A DNA stretch of 64,000 bases from Pelatocladus maniniholoensis HA4357-MV3 (GCA_019359115.1 JAHHHW010000096.1:82254-146253), one strand, 5' to 3'; counted from the stretch's first letter, positions 32,583 through 42,122 are shown. Made by a program: numbers and translations. Notes: a model not told the origin generated them from the letters alone.

Positions 32583-34856
32583 TTATCTCACAACTCTACC
32601 CATATAATTTCCCCACAATTGGGCAGCTTGAGCGCTACTACCAGATGTTGGGGAATTGTTGTCGTTGCCTAGCCAGATACCAGTTACTAGTTGACGACTA
32701 GGAATAAAGCCAATAAACCATAAATCTACGTTGTTATTGGTTGTACCAGTTTTACCAGATACCGCGAAATCACCGAGTGCAGCGCGACCACCAGTACCAT
32801 TTGTTACTACTCCTCGGAGTAAGCGAGTCATAGTAGCGGCGATATCGTTTCGCAGTACGCGTTTGTTGGCTTCAGCATCCTTATCAAAGGCGTAAATTAC
32901 ACGGCAAGTCTTTAAATCTTTGCGATCGCGGCAATCACTGCTATCTAAAATGCGGCTAATTGCATGGGGACGGTTCCACACACCGCGATTACTTATAGCG
33001 CCAAAAGCACCAGTCATTTCCAAAACATTGACTTCGCTTTGTCCTAACACTAATCCTGGTACTGGATCTAAGTTTGATTTGACTCCCAAACGCTTTGCCA
33101 TCTCTACTACTCTATTTAGCCCAATTTGCCTAGCAACTCGTAGGGCGATAGGGTTTTCAGATTGGGCAAGTCCAGTAGCAATACTTAAACTGACATCAGA
33201 ACCTGCTCGACAAGGTTTATAGGTAAAACCCTGCCAAGTTAAAGGAGAGCAGGAATAACTATTAGCGGGTGAAATTCCTTGTTCTATGGCGGCGGCGTAA
33301 GCAAATACTTTAAAGGTAGAACCAGGTTGTCTTTTAGCCTGATAAGCACGATTGAACTGACTAGTTCTATAATCTGTACCACCTACCATTGCTCGGATAG
33401 CGCCAGTACTGGAATCTAGGGTAACTATTGCTCCTTCGGAAAACTTAAAATTGCTCCCAGCGTTGTTAACATAGTTACGCAACGAAGCTTCAGCTTGTTG
33501 TTGCATTCCAATGTCTAGCTGAGTTTCGATAATAAAGTTACCTTCACCCGCCAAGTCTTTTCCCAAGATGGATTCCAGTTCTTGGAAAATGTAGCTGTAC
33601 AAATACGGGGCGATGGTTTTTGCCTGCTGTTGACAGACTTTTGGGCTGACATCTACAGGCGATCGCCTGGCTCGATTATAATCATCTTGCTTGATTTTAC
33701 CCGCTTCAAGCATCCGTCGTAAAACGCGGTTACGATACTCTATAATCCTTGTTCTACTTTGATTATCGCCACAGAAATTAAAACTGTTAGGTCCAGGCAA
33801 AATACCCACTAAAGTAGCGGATTCAGCCAAAGTTAATTCCTTGGCTGACTTATCAAAATAATACCGTGCAGCATCTTCAAACCCAGAAGTATCAGCCCCT
33901 AAAAATACTCGGTTTAAATAAGTCAATAAAATCTGATCTTTGCTATAAAAGGTTTCTAATTTTAGAGAGACAATCGCCTCTCGAACTTTGCGGCCCAGGG
34001 AATCTTGTCTACCAACATAATCACGAAACAAACTGCGAGCAACTTGCTGGGTAACTGTACTAGCGCCTTGTTGCACATCACCACTGCGGGTATTGATGAG
34101 GACGGCTCGGAGAATGCCATAGGGATCTACGCCAAAATGCCAGTAGTAACGGCTATCTTCAGAAGCAACTACCGCCGACGGCAAATACGGCCCGAAATCT
34201 TTGAGTCCTTTCATGTCTACATGAGCAGTATTCCTTGGCTCACGTAGCGGTGTTTCCCCATCACCTGCATATACAACCACAGGAGCGCGAGTTGGGTTAG
34301 GTAGAGGTCTAACACGAAATCTTAGGGATTCAGCACCAATTACTAGCACTGTCAGAGCGCTAACACCACCCATTCCGTAAGCAGTCCAAGTTGCGGCTTT
34401 GACGTACCAAGGGGGTGGATCAACGTATTGTAGCTTCACTGAAGCAGCCAGTTCTGGTGGTCCCAAGGTGAGGACATCACCATGACGCAATTCTAGGGAT
34501 GTAAGCCGACGCTTGCCACGATAAATGCCATTTGTAGAATTTTCATCTTTGATGACAAAAATAGGTTGCCGTTGAGTCGAATCCCGTGACAGTGACAAGT
34601 GAATTTGGCTGACAACCGGGTTGCGGACGACGATATCACAGGATTTGGAACTGCGACCTAGCATATAGCGATCGCCCAATAACGGATATACTTCTGCCTT
34701 ATCCGCCCCTGCATCCTGCACCCAGAGTTCTGGTACTCTGGCATTAGGCTTAAGTGCTAGTTTGGAAAAATCAACCCGAGCTTGAATTGTTTGTACTGCT
34801 TGCGTTATCTGACCAAGCAATGTTTGTGGCTTTTGAGGGGGTTGGGGGGAACTCAT
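32583..34856 (-). CDS. FHA-domain class A penicillin-binding protein (PBP1a type)
   Basis: 757 residues. An FHA domain (about 60-130; LLGDRYMLGRSSKSCDIVVR, VSQIHLSLSR, NSTNGIYR) precedes the membrane helix (about 157-178), so it is cytoplasmic and could bind phosphothreonine from a Ser/Thr kinase. Next is a GT51 glycosyltransferase (catalytic Glu233 in ASEDSRYYWHFG; GASTVTQQVAR). The transpeptidase has the Ser513-T-F-K516 motif, SEN (566-568) and KTG (702-704). All active-site motifs are intact, so it should polymerise and cross-link peptidoglycan. The FHA addition to PBP1a is a known cyanobacterial variant and suggests phospho-regulated wall synthesis. It starts at ATG 34856, giving a Pro/Gln-rich N-terminus. 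Confidence 0.93.
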   Translation of the reverse strand: MSSPQPPQKPQTLLGQITQAVQTIQARVDFSKLALKPNARVPELWVQDAGADKAEVYPLLGDRYMLGRSSKSCDIVVRNPVVSQIHLSLSRDSTQRQPIFVIKDENSTNGIYRGKRRLTSLELRHGDVLTLGPPELAASVKLQYVDPPPWYVKAATWTAYGMGGVSALTVLVIGAESLRFRVRPLPNPTRAPVVVYAGDGETPLREPRNTAHVDMKGLKDFGPYLPSAVVASEDSRYYWHFGVDPYGILRAVLINTRSGDVQQGASTVTQQVARSLFRDYVGRQDSLGRKVREAIVSLKLETFYSKDQILLTYLNRVFLGADTSGFEDAARYYFDKSAKELTLAESATLVGILPGPNSFNFCGDNQSRTRIIEYRNRVLRRMLEAGKIKQDDYNRARRSPVDVSPKVCQQQAKTIAPYLYSYIFQELESILGKDLAGEGNFIIETQLDIGMQQQAEASLRNYVNNAGSNFKFSEGAIVTLDSSTGAIRAMVGGTDYRTSQFNRAYQAKRQPGSTFKVFAYAAAIEQGISPANSYSCSPLTWQGFTYKPCRAGSDVSLSIATGLAQSENPIALRVARQIGLNRVVEMAKRLGVKSNLDPVPGLVLGQSEVNVLEMTGAFGAISNRGVWNRPHAISRILDSSDCRDRKDLKTCRVIYAFDKDAEANKRVLRNDIAATMTRLLRGVVTNGTGGRAALGDFAVSGKTGTTNNNVDLWFIGFIPSRQLVTGIWLGNDNNSPTSGSSAQAAQLWGNYMGRVVR

Positions 34857-35296
34857 CGGCTAAAGAAACCACGGATATTACTGAAAAATCGGCGAACTGC
34901 CATCTTGGTGTTTGTATTCCACCATTGTACTCATAACGTTACAAGGACGTTAGCAGCACAGAGTGGTTCCCAATTTTTATTGACATCAAGATAATATATA
35001 TCAATATGACTTTGAACGTTAGTTTTTTTACATGTTGATCTAGTTAATAAATTTTCTTTTGGTTCTACTCGGTTTTATGTTTAAATAGCCTATTTACTTG
35101 GATTACAACAACTTAAGCTGGGTTTTGTAGTATTTATTTCTACTAAAATTTTATTATTTAATGATTTAATTTTTACAACCTAAAAACAAAAATCATATAA
35201 AATCAAAAAAAACATCTACTTTTAGGAAGATTTTATAAAGCCTATTGTTTGATTTAATGGGCCGAGTATTCTTTAAAGGTGTTGAGGTTAAGTAAT
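34857..35296. other. Divergent intergenic region, nothing specific seen
   Basis: 440 bp of AT-rich DNA between divergently transcribed genes. It should contain both promoters. I found no hairpin, repeat or ORF that I would defend. Confidence 0.5.
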
Positions 35297-36004
35297 ATGA
35301 AGGGGAAATTTATTACCCTGACAGGCGCGGCCCTGACTCTGGCATTAACCAGCAATATTGCTGCTGCCCAAATCACCAAATTTCCTGAATTAAGCCAGCA
35401 GAATCAAGAAACCACTACTTCACCCCCAGAAATTAAACTTTCACCAGAGGGGAAGAAGATTCTGTGTGAATATTTTCCATTAAATTCCCGTTGTCAGGGA
35501 GCATCGAGCAACACTACAACACCAGATAGTACAACTCCATCTCCTGACAGTACAACTCCGGCTCCTGACAGTACAACTCCAGCACCGGATAGCACAACAC
35601 CGGATAGCACAACACCGGATAGTACAACTCCAGCACCGGATAGCACAACACCGGATAGCACAATGCCGGATAGTACAACTCCAGCACCGGACAGCACAAC
35701 ACCGGATAGCACAATGCCGGATAGTACAACTCCAGCACCGGATAGCACAACACCGGATAGTACAACTCCAGCGCCTGACTCTAGCAGCCCAACTCAGATT
35801 ATTCCAGCACCGGATAGTACAACTCCAGCACCTGACTCTAGCAGTCCAACTCAGATCACTCCAGTACCGGATAGTACAACTCCAGCACCTGACTCTAGCA
35901 GTCCAACTCAGATTATTCCAGCACCGGATAGTACAACTCCAGCACCTGACTCTAGCAGTCCAACTCAGCTCACTCCTGGTAGTGGTACTGGTACTGGTCA
36001 ATAA
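35297..36004 (+). CDS. Secreted low-complexity Pro/Asp/Ser/Thr repeat protein
   Basis: 235 residues from the ATG at 35297, which has AGGTTAAGTA upstream; the longer TTG form adds a non-signal leader. A Sec signal peptide is clear (MKGKFITLTGAALTLALTSN then IAAAQ). A short conserved-looking segment (EIKLSPEGKKILCEYFPLNS, with RC) is followed by about 165 residues of PDSTT/PAPDSTTP and PDSSSPTQI repeats. The two Cys residues (about 56 and 67) flank FPLNSR. Small cyanobacterial secreted proteins with such heads exist, but I cannot assign a function. The repeat region is probably a disordered, possibly glycosylated stalk. Confidence 0.75.
   Translation: MKGKFITLTGAALTLALTSNIAAAQITKFPELSQQNQETTTSPPEIKLSPEGKKILCEYFPLNSRCQGASSNTTTPDSTTPSPDSTTPAPDSTTPAPDSTTPDSTTPDSTTPAPDSTTPDSTMPDSTTPAPDSTTPDSTMPDSTTPAPDSTTPDSTTPAPDSSSPTQIIPAPDSTTPAPDSSSPTQITPVPDSTTPAPDSSSPTQIIPAPDSTTPAPDSSSPTQLTPGSGTGTGQ
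35515..35975 (+). repeat. Coding minisatellite (15/21-bp units, then 57-bp units)
   Basis: The first half repeats CCGGATAGCACAACA-type units encoding PDSTT with interspersed PA; the second half has about three and a half copies of a 57-bp unit encoding a 19-residue repeat (PDSSSPTQ..P.PDSTTPA). Copies are nearly identical, so length variation by recombination is likely. Antisense ORFs here are repeat artefacts. Confidence 0.9.
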
Positions 36005-36100
36005 TCATTTAAGATCAGGCTTCACCTTGTTTATGAGATGATTCTGATACAGGTTTCTTAATTTTTGACGTGTTTAAAAATTTGCTGCTTTTTTAGGATG

Positions 36101-36129
36101 ACAAGAGGCTATATAAAATAGCCTCTTGT
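36101..36129 (+). terminator. Rho-independent terminator of the repeat-protein gene
   Basis: ACAAGAGGCTAT (36101-36112) pairs exactly with ATAGCCTCTTGT (36118-36129) around a 5-nt loop and is followed by TTGTGTATTTT. It lies about 100 bp after the stop codon and also faces the convergent lspA gene. Confidence 0.85.
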
Positions 36130-36225
36130 TTGTGTATTTTGGGATGTGTAGGTGTGGAAAAAGAAAAGTGAGGTGCGATCGCGAGCCATCAAATCATTCC
36201 TCCTACACCTTTTTTTTGATAAAAT

Positions 36226-36696
36226 TTACCTGCGACTAGAAGTTGGTGTTTTTTGAAAAGTGGCAATCAACAGACAGACAATACCAATATTAATAAACAC
36301 ATCTGCCAAATTAAATACAGGAAAGTTAATCAGTCGAAAATCTAAGAAATCAACAACATAACCTAAAGCAAAGCGGTCTATACCATTACCCATAGCACCA
36401 CCCAATATTAAACCATAACCCCACTGCTCCCAACGGTTTAAGTTTGGGCCCAACCATGCCAAAGCTATTAGTGCTAAACTCACTCCCAAAGATAGCCAAC
36501 GTAACCATTCTACTTTTCCTGATAGCAAGCTAAAAGCTGCACCAGTATTAGTCACATATGTTAAATGAAATATACCAGGTAACACTGGCAATGTTTGTTT
36601 CAAACTAAAGGTTTGTACCACCCAATATTTTGTGATTTGGTCTAAAAAAAAAGCAATAAAGCCAGTAATCCAGAAGAATTTATTTTTAAAACGCAT
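36226..36696 (-). CDS. lspA: Lipoprotein signal peptidase (signal peptidase II)
   Basis: 156 residues from the ATG at 36696 (MRFKNKFFWITGFIAFFLDQ). Four membrane helices. Both catalytic aspartates are present: VTNTGAAFSLLSG with GGAMGNGIDRF (first Asp) and VVDFLDFRL...FNLADVFINIG (second Asp). It removes signal peptides from prolipoproteins in the inner membrane, for example from the PstS lipoprotein encoded in this window. It lies 94 bp downstream of bioY on the same strand, and the two probably form an operon. A longer start seven residues upstream is possible. Confidence 0.94.
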   Translation of the reverse strand: MRFKNKFFWITGFIAFFLDQITKYWVVQTFSLKQTLPVLPGIFHLTYVTNTGAAFSLLSGKVEWLRWLSLGVSLALIALAWLGPNLNRWEQWGYGLILGGAMGNGIDRFALGYVVDFLDFRLINFPVFNLADVFINIGIVCLLIATFQKTPTSSRR

Positions 36697-36790
36697 GGCA
36701 AAATAGTCAAGAATCATTAGTCATTAGCCATTAGTCATTAGCCATTAGTCATTAGCTTTTGACAAATGACAAATGACAAATGACAAAAGA
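36697..36790. repeat. Degenerate 7-bp repeats (CATTAGT/CATTAGC and CAAATGA)
   Basis: Tandem TTAGTCATTAGCCA words (36715-36757) are followed by TGACAAATGACAAATGACAA (36759-36787), the complementary sense of the TCATTGG/TCATTTG family. The tract fills the bioY-lspA spacer. Confidence 0.8.
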
Positions 36791-37414
36791 CTAATAAAAC
36801 ATTAAGTGACGTAGCACATACGCTATGACAGTGACAGCACAGATCACAGCTAGTTGTCCTGGTAATGCAAACCAAGAATATCTGAGGATTGCTTGCATCA
36901 GGGTCAGAGTTTCTGTACCTTGTAACTGTAAAACATAGCTGAGAATCAAATAACTAATACCGCAGACGTGAACAGTTAACAAGCCACAAATACAACTAAA
37001 TGCTAGTGCTTCCAGTCGAGGTCTGGCTTTAAAGGCAAAAAAGCCACAAATCCAAGCTCCTGGAATAAAGCCCAGTAAATAACCAAACTGTGATAGCTTA
37101 ACATAGCCAAGACCACCACCACTAGCAAATACGGGTAATAAAGTTAGTCCCATCACCAAATATGCTATTTGTGAAATGGCGCCAGCATTTTTGCCACCTA
37201 AACATCCTACAAGTAGCACCCCGCCGATTTGAAAAGTGACGCCCAAGGAAAAAGTGTGAATTCCGTGCTTACTCCAACTCCAAGGTAAGGTGGTAGTATT
37301 TGCTTCTAAGAAAGTACCACCCATAGTTAGCAGTAAGCCAATCATAGACCATAGTAATTGCAAAGTCCTTGTATTTTCAATATTTATAGCCTTCATCCTG
37401 AGTTTAATGCTCAT
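36791..37414 (-). CDS. bioY: BioY family biotin transporter (S component)
   Basis: 207 residues with six hydrophobic segments. The BioY signature is seen in FSLGVTFQIGGVLLVGCLGG, AYLVMGLTLLPVFASGGGLG and LSQFGYLLGFIPGAWICGFF. BioY proteins are substrate-binding membrane subunits for biotin uptake, working alone or with ECF energising modules; no such module is nearby. It is followed by lspA. The start is the first ATG at 37414; an ATG at 37396 is an alternative. No biotin-repressor operator is recognisable upstream. Confidence 0.88.
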   Translation of the reverse strand: MSIKLRMKAINIENTRTLQLLWSMIGLLLTMGGTFLEANTTTLPWSWSKHGIHTFSLGVTFQIGGVLLVGCLGGKNAGAISQIAYLVMGLTLLPVFASGGGLGYVKLSQFGYLLGFIPGAWICGFFAFKARPRLEALAFSCICGLLTVHVCGISYLILSYVLQLQGTETLTLMQAILRYSWFALPGQLAVICAVTVIAYVLRHLMFY

Positions 37415-37883
37415 TAAACGCTCAAAACGATAATTTTATGTGTTTATTAGCTAATATCGAGCATCTTTTTATACAAAAATAAATACTCAATTGATGCTCA
37501 TGACTCTTACACGCCTTTACATCTTTTTATAGCGCTTCTCGGTTGTGTGCAATACGCTGCGCTCAGACGTTACATGTAACGTCTCTACATTGTTCATGGT
37601 GGTGTATTTGATTCAAATGAGAACCGCTATATCTTCTCAACTTATTCAAAAAAGTTATTCAATAACTTTACCAAAATTCTTCGCTGCAAAGCCCCTAGCT
37701 TCTAGCTTGAGAAATGAGAATCGATTGCAATCAAAAACCTTAGTCAACTTAACAAAATTAAAACTTGTATAAAAATACTAGTTAAAAACATCATAATCCT
37801 TGTGTCTTTAACCTTCTCTTTACCAAAAAGCTATATCATCATAGGGGTTTAGCTGGAAAAATTAAGACCCAATATCATAATCC
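37415..37883. other. Divergent intergenic region with palindrome and possible Pho boxes
   Basis: 470 bp between bioY and pstS. It holds a 20-bp perfect palindrome AGACGTTACATGTAACGTCT (37565-37584; member of the GAGACG..CGTCTC family) and, near pstS, pyrimidine-rich direct repeats that may be Pho boxes. The open frame at 37545-37772 starts inside the palindrome and has no protein-like features. Confidence 0.6.
37806..37824 (+). promoter_or_regulatory. Possible Pho box pair upstream of pstS
   Basis: CTTTAACCT (37806) and CTTTACC (37818) form imperfect direct repeats with starts 12 bp apart, resembling the cyanobacterial Pho box half-site (C/T)TTAACC(T/A). A further CTTAACAAAATTAAA is at 37748. 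They lie 60-80 bp before the pstS start, where SphR/PhoB-type activation would act. The spacing is not ideal. Confidence 0.35.
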
Positions 37884-39071
37884 ATGCTTTCCCGTACGTC
37901 AGTAATTCATAAATCTCGCCTAACGAGAACTATTTCGGTATTAGCACTAGCGATCAGCCTAGCTGCTTGCGGTGGACAGGAAGCTCAAAACAACACTTCC
38001 ACTGGCGACGCAACTCCTGGTGCTGCTACTGATACAACTGCTTCGAGTCCTGCAAAATTGGATCTTGGTGGAAAAGTATCGTTAACTGGAGCTGGTGCAA
38101 CATTTCCAGCGCCACTGTATAGTCGTTGGTTTTTTGACTTAAACAAAAAATATCCTGATCTGCAAGTTAACTATCAGTCTGTTGGTAGCGGTGCTGGGGT
38201 TGAGCAATTTACCCAAGGTACTGTAGACTTTGGCGCTAGCGACGTAGCGATGAAGGATGAAGAAATCCAAAAAATACCAGCAGATAAAGGCGTACTAATG
38301 TTACCCATGACAGCTGGTAGCATTGTCCTAGCTTACAATTTACCAGATGTTCCAGAATTAAAGCTTCCACGGGAAGTTTACACTGATATTCTGCTAGGCA
38401 AAATCAAGTCTTGGAACGATCCGAAAATCGCTGCTGCAAACCCAGGTGCAAAACTTCCTAACGAACCACTTACAGTAATTTATCGTTCTGATGGTAGTGG
38501 TACTACAGGTGTATTTACAAAACACCTCAGCGCCGTTAGCCCAGAATGGAAGAGTAAAGTCGGTGACGGTAAAACTGTCAACTGGCCTGTAGGAGTTGGT
38601 GCTAAAGGTAATGAAGGTGTGACTGCTCAAATTACCCAAACAGCAGGCTCAATTGGTTACATAGAATACGGCTACGCCAAACAAAATAATCTCAAGTTTG
38701 CGGCTTTGGAAAATAAAGCAGGTAAATTTGTTGTACCTACTGATGAGTCAGCAGCAAAAACCCTAGAAGCAGTTACTTTACCTGAAAATCTCCGCGCCTT
38801 CATCACAGATCCTGAAGGAGATGCTTCCTATCCCGTCGTTACCTATACTTGGCTTTTGGTTCACAAAAAATATCCTGAAGCAGCAAAAGCCAAAGCAATT
38901 GAAGCTATGGTTGAGTACGGCTTGACAGAAGGTCAGAAAAATGCTCCAGAGCTAGGTTATGTTCCTCTACCTGCAAACGTAGTAGAGAAAGTAGCTGCGG
39001 CTGCGGACGCGATCAGCCCTGACTATAAAATTGCCGTAGGTTCAAGCAATGATTCCAGCGCAAGTAAATAA
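37884..39071 (+). CDS. pstS: Phosphate ABC transporter substrate-binding lipoprotein
   Basis: 395 residues. A lipoprotein signal peptide ends in the lipobox LAAC (SVLALAISLAACGG). The mature protein shows the PstS fold: LTGAGATFPAPLYSRWFFDL, VNYQSVGSGAGVEQFTQGTV, DFGASDVAMKDEEI, and VIYRSDGSGTTGVFTKHLS, which supplies phosphate-binding Ser/Thr/Arg residues. It captures phosphate in the periplasm for PstCAB. First gene of the pstSCAB cluster, 222 bp before pstC; the longer gap fits separate translation or partial termination favouring PstS. Expected to be induced by phosphate starvation. Confidence 0.95.
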   Translation: MLSRTSVIHKSRLTRTISVLALAISLAACGGQEAQNNTSTGDATPGAATDTTASSPAKLDLGGKVSLTGAGATFPAPLYSRWFFDLNKKYPDLQVNYQSVGSGAGVEQFTQGTVDFGASDVAMKDEEIQKIPADKGVLMLPMTAGSIVLAYNLPDVPELKLPREVYTDILLGKIKSWNDPKIAAANPGAKLPNEPLTVIYRSDGSGTTGVFTKHLSAVSPEWKSKVGDGKTVNWPVGVGAKGNEGVTAQITQTAGSIGYIEYGYAKQNNLKFAALENKAGKFVVPTDESAAKTLEAVTLPENLRAFITDPEGDASYPVVTYTWLLVHKKYPEAAKAKAIEAMVEYGLTEGQKNAPELGYVPLPANVVEKVAAAADAISPDYKIAVGSSNDSSASK

Positions 39072-39293
39072 TATTTAGTCATTTGTCATTTGTCATTTGT
39101 GATCAGTACTTAGACAGAGTTAATGACACAGATTGTTTTCTCGTTAAGAGTTCCCTATTCCCTGTTAAAAGTCTCCACAAACAAATTTAATTTTGTCCAG
39201 ATACTTAAATCAATGACGAGTGACAATGACTAATAACTAATGACTAGCAAGGTTCGCTCCCACTTTTTGAACCGTTGATGGGTAAAGTCATTC

Positions 39294-40247
39294 ATGAATA
39301 TATCAGCCCAAGGTGATAAGCCTACTATTAGTCCTCGTTCTGAGTTTGAAAAGTCTTTAGATAAAGGCTTTATTTGGTTAACGCGAATATTTGCTCTGGC
39401 GATCGCTGCTATCTTGTTGTGGATAGCCATACAGGTTGGTATTGAATCTGTACCTGCAATTAAAGAATTTGGTGTAGTCCGCTTTTTAACAGAAAGTACT
39501 TGGAACCCTGTAAATAATGTATACGGTGTACTACCGCAAGTATACGGAACTTTAGTTAGTGCATTTATTGGTTTATTACTAGCTGTACCGATTGGTGTTG
39601 GCACGGCTATACTTTTAAGCGAAAATTGGCTACCATTATCTGTACGTACAGTATTGGTGTTTTTGGTAGAACTTTTAGCAGCAATTCCCAGTGTAGTCTA
39701 TGGTATCTGGGGAATTTTTGTATTGATTCCTCCGCTTACTGCTCTAGGGAAATGGCTTCATAATTCTTTTGGTTGGCTGCCAATTTTTAGTACTGTTCCC
39801 ACAGGGCCAGCGATGTTTCCGGCGGGAATCATCTTAGGTATCATGACTTTGCCAATTATTACAGCAATTTCTCGCGACGCGTTAATTTCTGTACCTTCTA
39901 GTTTGCGTCAAGCAGCTCTAGGACTCGGAGCAACCCGTTGGGAAGCACTTTTTAAAGTAATTTTACCTACTGCTTTCTCTGGAATCGTCAGCGCCGTGAT
40001 GCTGGCTTTAGGTCGGGCGATGGGAGAAACAATGGCTGTAACAATGTTGATTGGTAACTCGAACAGAATTAGCCCTTCATTGTTTGCACCAGCTAACACC
40101 ATTTCTTCTTTACTAGCAAATCAGTTCGCCGAAGCAAGCGGTCTGCAAATATCTGCTCTGATGTACGCTGCTTTGATTCTGTTTGTTTTAACTCTGATAG
40201 TAAATGTTTTGGCTGAGTTCATAGTCATGCGAGTCAATCGACTGTAG
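39294..40247 (+). CDS. pstC: Phosphate ABC transporter permease PstC
   Basis: 317 residues with six membrane helices. Signature stretches: FLTESTWNPVNNVYGVLPQV, YGTLVSAFIGLLLAVPIGVG, LLAAIPSVVYGIWGIFVLIP, and the EAA-like loop SLRQAALGLGATRWEALFKV. GRAMGETMAVTMLIGN is the conserved end of PstC. It forms the inner-membrane channel with PstA. The ATG at 39294 is well placed after pstS; pstA follows after 36 bp. Confidence 0.95.
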   Translation: MNISAQGDKPTISPRSEFEKSLDKGFIWLTRIFALAIAAILLWIAIQVGIESVPAIKEFGVVRFLTESTWNPVNNVYGVLPQVYGTLVSAFIGLLLAVPIGVGTAILLSENWLPLSVRTVLVFLVELLAAIPSVVYGIWGIFVLIPPLTALGKWLHNSFGWLPIFSTVPTGPAMFPAGIILGIMTLPIITAISRDALISVPSSLRQAALGLGATRWEALFKVILPTAFSGIVSAVMLALGRAMGETMAVTMLIGNSNRISPSLFAPANTISSLLANQFAEASGLQISALMYAALILFVLTLIVNVLAEFIVMRVNRL

Positions 40248-40283
40248 ACTGTAGCATTTTTGTGTTTTGAAGTGTGTTGAAAT

Positions 40284-41171
40284 ATGGCTTATACAGACAA
40301 ATCTCAAAGTGCATCTCTCCACAATAGTATGGCTCGTTCGTCGTCACCCCGAACGATATTCAACACTGTGATGACAGTCATTGCATTTATATGTGGAATA
40401 TTGGCACTCATACCTTTAATAGCAGTACTTTCCTACGTCATAATTCAAGGCTTTGCTAGTCTGCGACCAAGTTTGTTTACTGAGTTACCACCACCACCAT
40501 TGGCGCCAGGAGGGGGTTTTGGTAATGCCATCATCGGTACAATCATCATGGTAGGCATTGGTGCTTTGATTAGCATCCCCATAGGAGTTTTAGGTGCTGT
40601 TTATTTGACTGAGTTTAGCTCTGGGAAAATTGCTCGCTGGGTGCGCTTTTCTACAAATATTCTCAGTGGTGTCCCTTCAATCATTGCGGGGGTGTTTGCT
40701 TACGGGATTGTGGTAGTGACCATCGGCTCGTTTTCCGCTTTTGGTGGGGGAGTAGCGCTGTCAGTATTGATGCTACCTATTATTGTAAAGACTACAGACG
40801 AAGCCTTACAGTTGGTATCAGATGATTTGCGCCAAGCTGCAACTGGTTTAGGAGCAACAAACTATCAAAAAGTGGCGTGGGTAGTTTTACCAGCAGCTTT
40901 ACCAGCAATTGTCACAGGTTCAACACTAGCGATCGCACGAGCCGCAGGTGAAACCGCACCGCTATTATTCACCGCTTTATTCTCTCAGTACTGGTTTGAT
41001 GGTTTGTTTAAACCCACAGCTTCCCTTGCAGTTTTAGTTTATAACTTCGCGATCGCTCCCTATAAAAACTGGCAGGCAATGGCTTGGGCTGCATCTCTAA
41101 TTTTGGTGTTGATGGTGCTGCTTACGAGTATTATTGCTCGTTTGGCAACTCATCGCAAAAAATACACATGA
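40284..41171 (+). CDS. pstA: Phosphate ABC transporter permease PstA
   Basis: 295 residues with six membrane helices. PstA features: GFGNAIIGTIIMVGIGALIS, GVPSIIAGVFAYGIVVV, the EAA loop DLRQAATGLGATNYQKVAWV, and IARAAGETAPLLFTALFS. It pairs with PstC. The spacing to pstC (36 bp) and pstB (56 bp) shows a single operon. Confidence 0.95.
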   Translation: MAYTDKSQSASLHNSMARSSSPRTIFNTVMTVIAFICGILALIPLIAVLSYVIIQGFASLRPSLFTELPPPPLAPGGGFGNAIIGTIIMVGIGALISIPIGVLGAVYLTEFSSGKIARWVRFSTNILSGVPSIIAGVFAYGIVVVTIGSFSAFGGGVALSVLMLPIIVKTTDEALQLVSDDLRQAATGLGATNYQKVAWVVLPAALPAIVTGSTLAIARAAGETAPLLFTALFSQYWFDGLFKPTASLAVLVYNFAIAPYKNWQAMAWAASLILVLMVLLTSIIARLATHRKKYT

Positions 41172-41227
41172 TGCCAACTTATTATCACATCTTTATTACA
41201 TTGTCAAGTTAGCAATATCTAGCATTT

Positions 41228-42034
41228 ATGGTAACAAACATCAGCACCGCCAACCAAACAGATACTGTTTTACGGGCCGAGGGTCTTAACATCTACTACG
41301 GTAGCTTCTTAGCAGTACGTGATGTCTGGATGGATGTTCAGAAAAATCGCGTTACAGCCTTTATTGGCCCCTCTGGATGTGGTAAAAGTACTTTACTTAG
41401 ATGTTATAACCGCCTGAATGATCTCATTGAATCATTTCGGGCAGAAGGTAAAGTTTTTTACTATGGTGAAAACCTCTACGCACCCCAAGTTGACCCTGTA
41501 GAAGTACGCCGTAAAATCGGGATGGTGTTTCAAAGACCCAACCCTTTCCCCAAATCAATTTATGACAATATCGCTTTTGGGCCGAGACTCAACGGCTACA
41601 AAGGAGACATGGATGAATTGGTAGAGCGATCGCTCAAACAAGCTGCTTTGTGGGAAGATGTAAAAGACAAACTCAAGCAAAGTGGTTTATCTTTGTCTGG
41701 TGGTCAACAACAGCGTTTGTGTATTGCTCGTGCGATCGCTGTTCAGCCAGATGTAATTTTAATGGATGAACCTTGTTCGGCGCTTGATCCTATTTCTACC
41801 TTGCAAGTTGAAGAACTCATCCACGACCTCAAACAGCGCTATACCGTGGTGATTGTGACTCACAACATGCAACAAGCTTCCCGTGTGTCGGATATGACAG
41901 CCTTTTTCAACGTCCAGACATCAGAAAAAGGTGGTCGGACTGGCTATTTAGTGGAATTTGACCGCACAGAAGCAATTTTCCAAAATCCTCAACAAGAAGC
42001 CACTAAGGAATACGTTAGCGGTAAGTTCGGTTAA
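41228..42034 (+). CDS. pstB: Phosphate ABC transporter ATPase PstB
   Basis: 268 residues. Walker [11 protein letters not shown]-loop [12 protein letters not shown] typical of PstB, signature LSGGQQQR, Walker [14 protein letters not shown] and switch His in [10 protein letters not shown]. It energises phosphate import on the cytoplasmic face. The C-terminus [20 protein letters not shown] with SGKFG is the family ending. Last gene of the operon, followed by a strong terminator. No phoU lies adjacent. Confidence 0.96.
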   Translation: MVTNISTANQTDTVLRAEGLNIYYGSFLAVRDVWMDVQKNRVTAFIGPSGCGKSTLLRCYNRLNDLIESFRAEGKVFYYGENLYAPQVDPVEVRRKIGMVFQRPNPFPKSIYDNIAFGPRLNGYKGDMDELVERSLKQAALWEDVKDKLKQSGLSLSGGQQQRLCIARAIAVQPDVILMDEPCSALDPISTLQVEELIHDLKQRYTVVIVTHNMQQASRVSDMTAFFNVQTSEKGGRTGYLVEFDRTEAIFQNPQQEATKEYVSGKFG

Positions 42035-42082
42035 AGACTGTACCTTGAACAGGGCAGCAATTAAGATGCATAAAGAAAGTGC

Positions 42083-42122
42083 AAAGCTAGTTCTTTTGAG
42101 GGAAAGAGAACTAGCTTTTTTA
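42083..42122 (+). terminator. Rho-independent terminator of the pst operon
   Basis: AAAGCTAGTTCT (42083-42094) pairs exactly with AGAACTAGCTTT (42107-42118), followed by a T run (CTTTTTTAATATTTT). About 50 bp after the pstB stop; on the opposite strand the A-rich start of the stem gives a weaker T run for larE. Confidence 0.9.

Noticed and set aside
35480..36001. Antisense ORFs rich in Cys/Trp or Val/Leu/Ser opposite the secreted repeat protein
   Set aside because: They are produced by the minisatellite; the sense frame has a signal peptide and ribosome-binding site.
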